A stretch of 5,117 nucleotides of DNA from Legionella_A sp049239925 (GTDB taxonomy: Bacteria; Pseudomonadota; Gammaproteobacteria; Legionellales; Legionellaceae), in the NCBI GenBank assembly GCA_049239925.1, contig JBMLTO010000110.1, positions 1-5,117 on the forward strand, given 5' to 3'. Shown piece by piece: positions 1 to 5,117 of this stretch (positions are counted from its first letter, which is position 1; each line of letters starts with the position of its first letter). Made by a program: the position numbers and the translations under genes. The notes under the pieces were generated by a model. That model saw only the letters and a list, made by a program, of their open reading frames with translations, did no database searches and was not told the origin of the DNA.

Positions 1-205
1 AGATCCTACAGGCCAAGGCCCAACCTACAACAGATTGATTAAATTTTAACGCGACCCCTCTGCTCGAACATCCGAACGCTATGGGTAGGTCTCGCCAAGG
101 GCAGCCAACCATCATGCGAAGATTAGACTTGTCATCTATTTGATGTTGTAGCATTATCTTCTTCAGTTTAGACCACAGCTCATCACTGAGCATCAGTCTA
201 GCGAT
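1..205 (-). pseudogene. Decayed N-terminal fragment of an IS5-family transposase
   Basis: Read on the minus strand, this frame gives ARLMLSDELWSKLKKIMLQH, then DDKSNLRMM and VGCPWRDLPIAFGC. That is the N-terminal signature of IS5-type DDE transposases, whose usual form I recall as 'NLRM-VEG-LYRMR-VGCPWRDLP'. Three lesions are visible. An AAAAGGAG ribosome site (212-219) is well spaced for a start at 203-205, but that codon reads ATC instead of ATG; the next in-frame ATG is at 191-193. The usual block of roughly ten residues between NLRMM and VGCPW is missing. Recognisable similarity stops near position 68, and the frame runs open but unfamiliar to the left edge. The catalytic DDE residues are not in the window. 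A weak minus-strand promoter (TTGATT 263-268, TATAAC 238-243, 19-base spacer) lies upstream. No terminal inverted repeat was identified. It is a non-functional remnant; the family call rests on recalled motifs. Confidence 0.72.
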
Positions 206-271
206 TGCAAACTCCTTTTATAGTTGATATTAGAATCGTTATATGATGAGTTAGCTATGATTAATCAACAG

Positions 272-375
272 ATTAGGGCAATGCATCAGGTTCATCTTTA
301 ACTTGGCAATTTCCTGGATGCTGCGAACCAGTTGCGGCACCTAGGCGGGAGGATGAATTGCCAATATGCCCTAAT
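272..375. repeat. Structured inverted-repeat element, possibly a MITE-like or palindromic element
   Basis: Two nested perfect arms are visible. ATTAGGGCA (272-280) pairs with TGCCCTAAT (367-375), and TTGGCAATT (303-311) pairs with AATTGCCAA (356-364). TCCT (312-315) can pair with AGGA (350-353), and GCTGCGA (320-326) with TTGCGGC (332-338) as an inner hairpin with two wobble pairs. The left arm carries an unpaired bulge at about 281-302. The element is visibly richer in G and C than its surroundings. No target-site duplication is clear. It sits in the 206-563 stretch, which otherwise has no convincing gene. It could be a palindromic element, a transcribed structured RNA, or the remains of a mobile element. 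The pairing is seen directly; its nature is inference. Confidence 0.5.
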
Positions 376-467
376 GTTTGTTCCTTTGTACGTTGCACTA
401 ATTGCTGCGAGTTATCGTTTAAAGATCGTAATGCAAGATCATCTACCTTTATTACCAGGTACCTCAC
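273..467 (-). CDS. Doubtful 64-residue ORF overlapping the inverted-repeat element
   Basis: A GTG at 465-467 opens a 64-residue frame ending in TAA at 273-275. An in-frame TAG lies just upstream, and no good ribosome site precedes the GTG. The first half (VKVDDLALRSLNDNSQQLVQ) has a plausible protein composition. The second half (HIGNSSSRLGAATGSQHPGN onward) is simply the translation of the inverted-repeat element, and the stop codon also lies in its arm. The frame could therefore be chance, or a fragment of an older gene into which the element inserted in frame. I recognise no domain. Confidence 0.2.
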   Translation of the reverse strand: MRYLVIKVDDLALRSLNDNSQQLVQRTKEQTLGHIGNSSSRLGAATGSQHPGNCQVKDEPDALP

Positions 468-550
468 TACTTGCTAATTTTCAAGCGGCTTTTGGAGCCA
501 GGTTATAGAACTAAAAGAAATATTTTTTGTAAAGTACGCGGAATCCGTCT

Positions 551-563
551 GGAGGGAGAAGGA
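551..563 (+). promoter_or_regulatory. Strong ribosome-binding site that sets the start at 564
   Basis: The purine run GGAGGGAGAAGGA directly precedes the ATG at 564 and contains several Shine-Dalgarno-like cores within the usual spacing. The same reading frame stays open upstream to a TTG at 471, but that codon has no comparable site. This decides for 564 as the true start. Confidence 0.6.
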
Positions 564-1442
564 ATGAGTAAAATCACTAAAGAATTAAAATTAGATAGCC
601 AAGCAATTTATACATGGAAGCAAGCTTTATACCTGTCTTTCTATTCTAGTCGTTTATATATTGATGTCTATAAACGCTGGTGTGGTTATGGCATTGTCTA
701 TTTATGTTTAGTTCTAGCCATAACTGCAATGCCTATTTCTGCGCGTCTCATTATTAATTTAGGAGATTATTTTAATCAAGAAATCATGTTACCCTTGCAA
801 TCATTACCAATTATCGATATTCAAAATGGTATGATTTCATTTGATAAGCCCATGCCTTACAAAATAAAAAACGCTCAGGGTGATGTTATTGCAATCATCG
901 ATACAACTGGGGCGATTAACAAAATTACTAAAGACTATCCGAAACTTGTTATTTTGGTTAATCAAAATAGGGTTACTTTCCGTACTAGTATGCCAAAGCT
1001 ATTTTTAAAAGTGGCGAGCTATTCACAACCACAAGATGATTTTTTTGTCTATAAAATCGATAAAAATAGTAATCAAGTTTTTGGTGGAGAACATTGGCTG
1101 GAGTCAACTGGTATTTATCAATTGAAAATAGCAACGCAGTTAGCAATTTACCCAATTATTGTGATGTTTTTTTTCGCAATCTTTTGGGTTTTTTTATTGA
1201 CTCTTGCTTTATTGGGGCAATTATTAGGACAAATGTTTTTTAGTACTCATCTCACGTATAAACAATCGTGTCGCTTACTAGCGGTGGCGGCTACACCTGC
1301 ATTTGCCTTTTTTTTCTACGCTTTAACCACAAATCTCATGCTTGATGGTTTGGGTCTATTGGGCTTGGCGCTGCTTGCAGGTTACTTTTTTTATGGGGTT
1401 ATCTCAATTAAGCATACTACTAAGCACTTGGTCGTTGGTTAA
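564..1442 (+). CDS. DUF1189-like integral membrane protein
   Basis: A 292-residue protein beginning MSKITKELKLD. The start is chosen for the purine-rich ribosome site next to it, in preference to an in-frame TTG at 471. Residues about 41-61 form one transmembrane helix. Residues about 62-194 form a soluble, presumably extracytoplasmic region with the run LPIIDIQNGMISFDKPMPY and then VIAIIDTTGAI. Three more hydrophobic helices follow at about 195-222, 236-256 and 259-280. This layout, and the 'LP..I.nG.i....P.PY...d..G..iaiiDt.G' stretch, match my recollection of the DUF1189 family, whose biochemical role is unknown. The N-terminal 40 residues are probably cytoplasmic. queE starts 63 bases downstream on the same strand, so co-transcription is possible, though nothing suggests a shared function. 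The family call is recalled, not searched; the membrane topology is read from the sequence. Confidence 0.7.
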   Translation: MSKITKELKLDSQAIYTWKQALYLSFYSSRLYIDVYKRWCGYGIVYLCLVLAITAMPISARLIINLGDYFNQEIMLPLQSLPIIDIQNGMISFDKPMPYKIKNAQGDVIAIIDTTGAINKITKDYPKLVILVNQNRVTFRTSMPKLFLKVASYSQPQDDFFVYKIDKNSNQVFGGEHWLESTGIYQLKIATQLAIYPIIVMFFFAIFWVFLLTLALLGQLLGQMFFSTHLTYKQSCRLLAVAATPAFAFFFYALTTNLMLDGLGLLGLALLAGYFFYGVISIKHTTKHLVVG

Positions 1443-1446
1443 AATT

Positions 1447-1469
1447 GTTCGCTTATTTTTTAGCGGAAC
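1447..1469 (+). other. Imperfect intergenic hairpin with a T-rich loop
   Basis: GTTCGCT (1447-1453) pairs with AGCGGAAC (1462-1469) apart from one bulged base, around an eight-base TATTTTTT loop. It begins five bases after the stop of the DUF1189-like gene and ends 36 bases before the queE ATG. The T-run lies in the loop rather than after the stem, so it does not look like a normal intrinsic terminator. It may shield the 3' end of the transcript or mark an attenuating structure. Confidence 0.35.
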
Positions 1470-1505
1470 GATTGTTTGATTGTTATTATAGATAGGGCTA
1501 TATCG

Positions 1506-2366
1506 ATGTTTGGGAAAAATGAAAGAGTGGGTAAACGATTTTTTAACAATACTGTTAATGATCAACTATTAGTTACCAGTCGCTTTTTTACCTTACAAGG
1601 TGAAGGGCCCTATCGAGGATATCCTGCCTATTTCATACGATTAGCGAAATGCAATCTAGCGTGTTCATTTTGCGATACTTATTTTGATCAAGGTGATTGG
1701 CAAACATTTTCGACGATCCTAGCTGAAGCAGATAATACAATTAGCTCGTTTTTTAGCGAAAGACATCGCATAGTACCTCCTTGGGCGACAGGGTTATCTC
1801 GTAAAATTATATTAGTGATTACTGGTGGGGAGCCATCATTACAAGAAAATGTATCTGCATTTTTACAACAAGCGAAGGATTATTTTCAATATCAACAAAT
1901 AGAATCGAATGGTACTCGTCTATTAGCAAACTTACCTCAATCGACCACGTTAGTCATTAGCCCCAAGTGTATAGAAAAAAATGGAAAAATTATTGGTTAT
2001 CCCAAACCGAATGGCAAAGTGTTGGAGCGTGCGGACTCCTTGAAATTTGTTTTAGCGGCACCAGAAGACTCTCATTATCTAACTTATAGTCAAGTCCCTG
2101 GTTGGGCTCATGAGTGGGCCGTACAAACACAGAAGCCGGTATTTATTAGTCCTATGAATTGCTATATACGTGAGCCGGCGCGTGCAGCAAGTAACGCATG
2201 TAGTTTGCCACAACATTCTGATTTAAATGAAATAGTCAGTTTTTGGGATTCGGATCTATTAGATGTAAAAAAAAATCAGCGAAATCATGAATATGCGGCT
2301 GAATATTGCATGCAATATGGTTTTATTTTGAACTTGCAGTTGCACTTATACGCCGGATTGCCCTAG
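1506..2366 (+). CDS. queE: 7-carboxy-7-deazaguanine synthase, radical SAM (queuosine pathway)
   Basis: A 286-residue cytoplasmic radical-SAM enzyme. QueE converts 6-carboxy-5,6,7,8-tetrahydropterin to 7-carboxy-7-deazaguanine, the ring-contraction step on the way to preQ0 and queuosine in tRNA. Visible motifs: TLQGEG (29-34), typical of QueE; the cluster motif CNLACSFC with Cys49, Cys53 and Cys56 (CX3CX2C) for the [4Fe-4S] centre; TGGEP (106-110) for SAM binding; IESNGT (132-137); SPK (152-154); and a C-terminal LNLQLHLYAGLP resembling the family's final 'QTHK' strand. The chain is longer than compact QueE proteins (about 210-225 residues). It has about 50 residues between the cysteine motif and TGGEP and an extended segment around 155-250. 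The ATG at 1506 has GATAGGG at 1491-1497; an in-frame TTG at 1476 would add ten residues but is poorly supported. No queC, queD or queF lies nearby. Confidence 0.87.
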   Translation: MFGKNERVGKRFFNNTVNDQLLVTSRFFTLQGEGPYRGYPAYFIRLAKCNLACSFCDTYFDQGDWQTFSTILAEADNTISSFFSERHRIVPPWATGLSRKIILVITGGEPSLQENVSAFLQQAKDYFQYQQIESNGTRLLANLPQSTTLVISPKCIEKNGKIIGYPKPNGKVLERADSLKFVLAAPEDSHYLTYSQVPGWAHEWAVQTQKPVFISPMNCYIREPARAASNACSLPQHSDLNEIVSFWDSDLLDVKKNQRNHEYAAEYCMQYGFILNLQLHLYAGLP

Positions 2367-2407
2367 ATTAACCTAAAATTGAATCATCTATACTACAATT
2401 AATAGTA

Positions 2408-2436
2408 TATTGTTTATCAGGCCTATTTTTTATAAT
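2408..2436 (+). promoter_or_regulatory. Probable sigma-70 promoter for the receptor-like gene
   Basis: A perfect TATAAT lies at 2431-2436, about 100 bases before the ATG at 2538. The -35 is poor: TATTGT (2408-2413) at a 17-base spacing, or TTGTTT (2410-2415) at 15. A weaker alternative nearer the gene is TTGGGT (2450-2455) with TATCAA (2473-2478), also spaced by 17. A short AT-only hairpin (ATACTA 2390-2395 with TAGTAT 2403-2408) lies just upstream. In an AT-rich genome such matches arise easily by chance. Confidence 0.35.
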
Positions 2437-2537
2437 CAAAATATTAGGATTGGGTCGTGGACTAATATGGATTATCAAATGTTGGTTTTTTAAATAACTC
2501 TATTTGTTATTAGTCAACTCGATGCAGGACAAACAAG

Positions 2538-3623
2538 ATGAAACCTAATTTTCTTGCGGTATTGCTGGTATTGTGGTTACAAACATTATTAATGAATACA
2601 GCTTGGGGAGACTCAGTCATTAGAGTAGGGGTACTTAAAATTCCTCCTTTTGCTTATCAAGAAAATGGTGAATACCAAGGGTTAGCATTAGATTTATGGT
2701 CGGAAGTTGCTAAAGAAAATCAGTGGAAATATCGTTATGTAACGATCACTGGTGACATAAAAACATTATTAGATGGATTAAGTTCAAATTCGTTAGATGT
2801 TGTTATAGGAAACATCTCGGTCACTAATGAGCGTTTAAAAACTATAGCTTTCTCAAGACCATTTTATATTTCACAGATATGCTTAATTATTTCCCAACAA
2901 TCACAAAATTTTATTCATATTTTAAAAAATTTATTATCTAATATGATTCCCTATTTATATATTGTCTTACTCAGTCTGGCGGTTGGATTTCTACTAGTTT
3001 ATAGTATTTGGTGGATAGAGGGCAGAAGAGTAAACAATCCAAGTGAACGTGTTACATTGAGCGACTACACTTGGAATGTAATTTTAATGTTTGTTACCAT
3101 GTCAGAAATTGGCAGGCAATATACGATCCTGGGTCGAATTTTAGTCTTAATCTTGTTAAGTTTTTCAGTTGCAATCAGTGGCATGTTAGTAGCCATATTA
3201 TCATCAGCACTCACTGTATCGATGTCAAAAAATCAATTTAATCGTCTTGCCGATATGGAAAATAAGCCAGTTGCTGTAGAGTTAAATAGTTATCAAGAAG
3301 AGCTTGCTAAAAAGCTAGGCTTATCTTATTTGGCTTATCCCAAATTTTCTCTAGCAATCAAGTCGCTTCTTGATAGCAAAGTCGTTGGTATCATGGACGA
3401 GATACCCTCGGCAAGATACTATTTTAAGTCACATAACGAGTTAAATTTAGCGATTGCTCCCTTTAGTCTTAATTACAATGAAGTGGCCTTCGCATTTCAG
3501 AAAAAAAGTCCTTATCTACCTGCATTTGATTTATCGTTAACGAAAATGCAAGGAGCAGGGGAGATGAAAGCCTTGTGTAAAAAGTATCTAAGTGATCAAG
3601 AATCAGATTTATGTGATTTATAA
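2538..3623 (+). CDS. Bacterial ionotropic glutamate receptor-like protein with atypical pore
   Basis: A 361-residue protein with the split architecture of prokaryotic ionotropic glutamate receptors such as GluR0. Residues 1-24 are a signal peptide ending AWG-DS. Residues about 26-120 form binding lobe S1 (RVGVLKIPPFAY, LDVVIGNISVTNERLKTIAFSRPFY), where Arg99 sits at the usual amino-acid carboxylate-binding position. TM1 is about 139-159. Residues about 177-195 correspond to the re-entrant pore, TM2 is about 199-222, and lobe S2 covers about 236-350 with IMDEIPSARYY (Asp287 a likely ligand contact). The start has AGGA at 2526-2529, eight bases before the ATG. The TVGYGD filter of the potassium-selective members is absent: the matching stretch reads VTMSEIGRQYTILGR. 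It may be an altered channel, or a membrane-tethered amino-acid sensor that does not conduct. A simple ABC binding protein would not have the two internal helices. Ligand and conductance are unknown. Confidence 0.75.
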   Translation: MKPNFLAVLLVLWLQTLLMNTAWGDSVIRVGVLKIPPFAYQENGEYQGLALDLWSEVAKENQWKYRYVTITGDIKTLLDGLSSNSLDVVIGNISVTNERLKTIAFSRPFYISQICLIISQQSQNFIHILKNLLSNMIPYLYIVLLSLAVGFLLVYSIWWIEGRRVNNPSERVTLSDYTWNVILMFVTMSEIGRQYTILGRILVLILLSFSVAISGMLVAILSSALTVSMSKNQFNRLADMENKPVAVELNSYQEELAKKLGLSYLAYPKFSLAIKSLLDSKVVGIMDEIPSARYYFKSHNELNLAIAPFSLNYNEVAFAFQKKSPYLPAFDLSLTKMQGAGEMKALCKKYLSDQESDLCDL

Positions 3624-3648
3624 CAGCAATCTCATAACATGGATTAGT

Positions 3649-3826
3649 TCAACGCTCTGTTTGCACTAAGTTATCCAGTCGTTTAGACAAATCCCCACGC
3701 CAAGGCTGGTTGTTTGTAACCATCAAAATAACCTATAAAAAATAAGTCCATTACAGCTGTCAAGCTTAATTGGGCGATATCTGTTTTGGCTCTAAGATAT
3801 GTCTCGAATTTGTTTATGATTTTTCT
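3649..3826 (-). pseudogene. Frameshifted gene remnant, family not recognised
   Basis: The minus strand here translates convincingly in two adjoining frames. The first, open from 3826 to a TAA at 3683-3685, includes KFETYLRAKTDIAQLSLTAV followed by MDLFFIGYFDGYKQPALAW. The second continues from about 3700 as RGDLSKRLDNLVQTER and ends in TGA at 3649-3651. The switch falls at or near a CCCC run (3693-3696; GGGG on the coding strand), a typical slippage site, so one lost base would explain it. Upstream an in-frame TAA lies at 3827-3829 and no ATG precedes KFETY; ATA at 3815-3817 could be a decayed start. The rejoined product would be about 55-60 residues, with a helical amphipathic look. I do not recognise the family. 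It is probably the tail of a larger lost gene or a small broken gene. Confidence 0.45.
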
Positions 3827-3923
3827 TTAAAAATTTAAATAAAGCCTATCCAGTATGCTTATATAAAAGATTTTTGGAACATCACCGTTAGAAATTCTAT
3901 TGATAGTTCATAACAATTTTTTG

Positions 3924-3945
3924 AATTATAACTAAAATTATAATT
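3924..3945. repeat. Perfect AT-only inverted repeat
   Basis: AATTATAA (3924-3931) and TTATAATT (3938-3945) are exact reverse complements around a six-base CTAAAA spacer. It lies about 125 bases before the start of the repeat-protein gene. It could be a regulator's operator, a weak hairpin, or chance in a very AT-rich stretch. The rest of 3827-4070 shows no gene. Confidence 0.3.
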
Positions 3946-4015
3946 AAAACCTGCATGAATAGTTAAGCATTGTTGGATCATCTCAGTTTTAATGCAATAA
4001 CTTACCAGCACAAAA

Positions 4016-4044
4016 TTAAGTTTTCGATAATCTATAATTATACA
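4016..4044 (+). promoter_or_regulatory. Probable promoter of the repeat-protein gene
   Basis: TATAAT is present at 4033-4038, and an overlapping TATACA (4039-4044) is spaced 17 bases from TTAAGT (4016-4021). The ATG at 4071 is 26-32 bases further on, giving a short leader. AAGAG at 4058-4062 is the ribosome site, eight bases before the ATG. No clear tandem PmrA-type box, as found before many Legionella and Coxiella effector genes, is visible. Confidence 0.35.
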
Positions 4045-4070
4045 TATAGTGAATAAAAAGAGTAATTTTT

Positions 4071-4991
4071 ATGGGATTCGCTTACAGGGATATTACTGCT
4101 AATAAAATTGAGAGTATGGCTGATCTATCACTCAGTGAACAGCCTGCATGCGCTTATCCAACGGCTATGGATGACATGATTGCGCGAGTAACCAAAATAG
4201 TTAGCACAGGGTATTGTAATATCAAACTTTGGCCCCATGGCATCGTTTCATCTCTTTTTGCTTTGGCTACACGGTTTAAATTGACATTTTTTCATCAGAA
4301 TCATTTAGATAATTTGCAACCGAAATTTTATGGAAGTGATGTGGTGAAGGCATTGACAATCTTGCAAGAAGCAGGGTTGTTAACGCCTGAAAATCGCAAT
4401 GCAATAGCATCGAGTAACTCCTTATTGAGTTTGGAGAAAGCTCTAGAAATTTTACACAAGATTAAGCGGCTAAATCAAAAAAAAATTGATTTGATAGTTC
4501 GAGGTAAACAATCCTACTCATTGATTAGTTCTTTGCATGCATTCAATAAACCAAAGGAACCTCTTGAAACGATGGCTAATCTAACTGCTATAGCCAATCA
4601 GGTGTTGTTATCTATTAATTTGCTAATGGCTAATATGCATAGTTTTAATCAAGAGAATTATCATTTATCGAATAAACAATTATTCAAAATTAATAAGAAA
4701 GATAGTGCTCATGCCTCGATAGATAAAGAGAATAATAGATTACAGGATAATACTAAACAGTTGCAAAAAAGCTCTTATCAATTAATAAACCAACTCTTGT
4801 TGGTAAAGAAAGTTCAAAAGACACTAACTACAGAGATCAATACTAAAAGTGGTTATCCTGCCAGTAAAGAAAAAACTTATGCGAAGTCTAGATTATTACT
4901 GAATCATGGTTTATTTGCTAACAAGATAAGAAAACTAGAATATAATCAAAAAAAGAGCAAAAAAATCCAGTTGAAATTTTCTCGACTTTAG
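4071..4991 (+). CDS. Basic repeat-containing protein, possible secreted effector
   Basis: A 306-residue soluble protein with no signal peptide or clear membrane helix. Residues 94-112 (ALTILQEAGLLTPENRNAI) and 124-142 (ALEILHKIKRLNQKKIDLI) are two copies of a helical repeat with a 30-residue period; a third, worn copy may follow at about 154-176. The first copy strongly recalls the 'AL..L..AGLLTPEN' repeats I associate with large, often effector-like Legionellales proteins. After about residue 195 the chain becomes rich in Asn, Gln, Lys and Ser (a coiled-coil-like stretch at about 216-255). It ends in a strongly basic tail (KIRKLEYNQKKSKKIQLKF), a composition compatible with a type IV secretion substrate or with nucleic-acid or membrane binding. 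It seems to have its own promoter and no operon partners. The start at 4071 has AAGAG eight bases upstream. That it is a gene is well supported; the repeat family is recalled and the effector role is inference. Confidence 0.65.
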   Translation: MGFAYRDITANKIESMADLSLSEQPACAYPTAMDDMIARVTKIVSTGYCNIKLWPHGIVSSLFALATRFKLTFFHQNHLDNLQPKFYGSDVVKALTILQEAGLLTPENRNAIASSNSLLSLEKALEILHKIKRLNQKKIDLIVRGKQSYSLISSLHAFNKPKEPLETMANLTAIANQVLLSINLLMANMHSFNQENYHLSNKQLFKINKKDSAHASIDKENNRLQDNTKQLQKSSYQLINQLLLVKKVQKTLTTEINTKSGYPASKEKTYAKSRLLLNHGLFANKIRKLEYNQKKSKKIQLKFSRL

Positions 4992-5002
4992 CCATTTTTC
5001 CC

Positions 5003-5057
5003 AGGACCGTTCGCCCTGAGGAGCGTTCGTAGCACGTGTCTCGAAGGGCTAGATCCT
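5003..5057. repeat. Degenerate GC-rich palindromic repeat
   Basis: A GC-rich block directly after the repeat-protein gene. GCCCT (5013-5017) pairs with AGGGC (5045-5049), and AGGA (5003-5006) with TCCT (5054-5057). The motif order CCGTTCGCCCTGAGGAGCG, then GTCTCGAAGGGC, is that of a palindrome I recall as dispersed in many copies between genes of intracellular and other proteobacteria, where the right arm normally mirrors the left as GGGCGAACGG. Here the right arm has diverged to GGGCTAGATCC. It may act as a bidirectional transcript end between convergent genes, although no T-run follows directly. Confidence 0.6.
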
Positions 5058-5075
5058 AAATTAAAAACATCAAGA

Positions 5076-5117
5076 CTATTTTTTCTTTCGTTGAGCCAAG
5101 TAGGAAAGCTTGTCCCA
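5076..5117 (-). CDS. Possible C-terminal end of a minus-strand gene leaving the window
   Basis: On the minus strand the frame enters at the right edge and reads WDKLSYLAQRKKK, then stops at TAG (5076-5078). The lysine-rich ending is typical of a protein C-terminus, and the palindromic repeat to the left would then sit between two convergent genes, where such repeats often occur. Thirteen codons are too few to identify a family or to exclude chance. Confidence 0.25.
   Translation of the reverse strand, partial: WDKLSYLAQRKKK

Noticed and set aside
353..508. Plus-strand 51-residue ORF with a hydrophobic stretch, starting after GGGAGG
   Set aside because: The ribosome-site-like purines abut the ATG with no spacer, the start lies inside the inverted-repeat element, and the product resembles nothing known.
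471..563. TTG-initiated 31-residue extension of the DUF1189-like protein
   Set aside because: No ribosome site precedes the TTG, the extension is unlike the family's N-terminus, and the ATG at 564 follows a strong purine-rich site.
1447..1469. Intrinsic terminator after the DUF1189-like gene
   Set aside because: The T-run is in the loop and no T-tract follows the stem, so it is listed only as a hairpin.
1476..1505. TTG start adding ten residues to QueE
   Set aside because: The TTG has no ribosome site and follows the intergenic hairpin closely; the ATG at 1506 has GATAGGG at good spacing.
2390..2408. Terminator after queE
   Set aside because: The stem is six A/T-dominated pairs with no following T-run; too weak to terminate.
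3950..4070. PmrA-type tandem box before the repeat-protein gene
   Set aside because: Isolated TTAAG-like half sites occur, but no properly spaced tandem pair, as expected by chance in such AT-rich DNA.

Overview
The window looks like a piece of an AT-rich gammaproteobacterial chromosome, most likely from the Legionellales (Legionella, Coxiella, Rickettsiella or Berkiella relatives). The evidence is indirect: strong A/T bias, short lysine- and asparagine-rich proteins, a DUF1189-like membrane protein, a protein with the ~30-residue 'AL..L..AGLLTPEN' repeat that I associate with Legionellales effector-like proteins, decayed transposase and gene remnants, and dispersed GC-rich palindromes. No taxonomic marker gene is present.

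Layout. Positions 1-205 hold the decayed N-terminal end of an IS5-type transposase on the minus strand, with a lost start codon, an apparent internal deletion and no C-terminal part. Positions 206-563 contain no convincing gene. They hold a strongly structured, GC-richer inverted-repeat element (272-375) and a doubtful minus-strand reading frame overlapping it (273-467). Positions 564-1442 encode a four-helix membrane protein of DUF1189 type. It is followed after 63 bases by a 7-carboxy-7-deazaguanine synthase (queE, 1506-2366), a radical-SAM enzyme of queuosine biosynthesis. After a short gap with a TATAAT-type promoter, 2538-3623 encodes a secreted and membrane-anchored protein with the architecture of a bacterial ionotropic glutamate receptor (binding lobe, TM, pore segment, TM, binding lobe) whose pore lacks the usual potassium-channel TVGYG filter.

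The 447-base gap at 3624-4070 is not empty. On the minus strand it holds a frameshifted gene remnant (3649-3826). Further right, the AT-rich stretch has a perfect 8-bp inverted repeat and a probable promoter. Positions 4071-4991 encode a basic, repeat-containing protein that could be a secreted effector. After it come a degenerate palindromic repeat (5003-5057) and possibly the last 13 codons of a minus-strand gene running off the right edge.

The genes do not form one pathway. The DUF1189-like gene and queE could share a transcript; the receptor-like gene and the repeat protein each seem to have their own promoter. The mosaic of a few intact genes among IS debris, pseudogene remnants and palindromes fits a host-associated or reducing genome. 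I see no CRISPR array, tRNA, rRNA or defence system.
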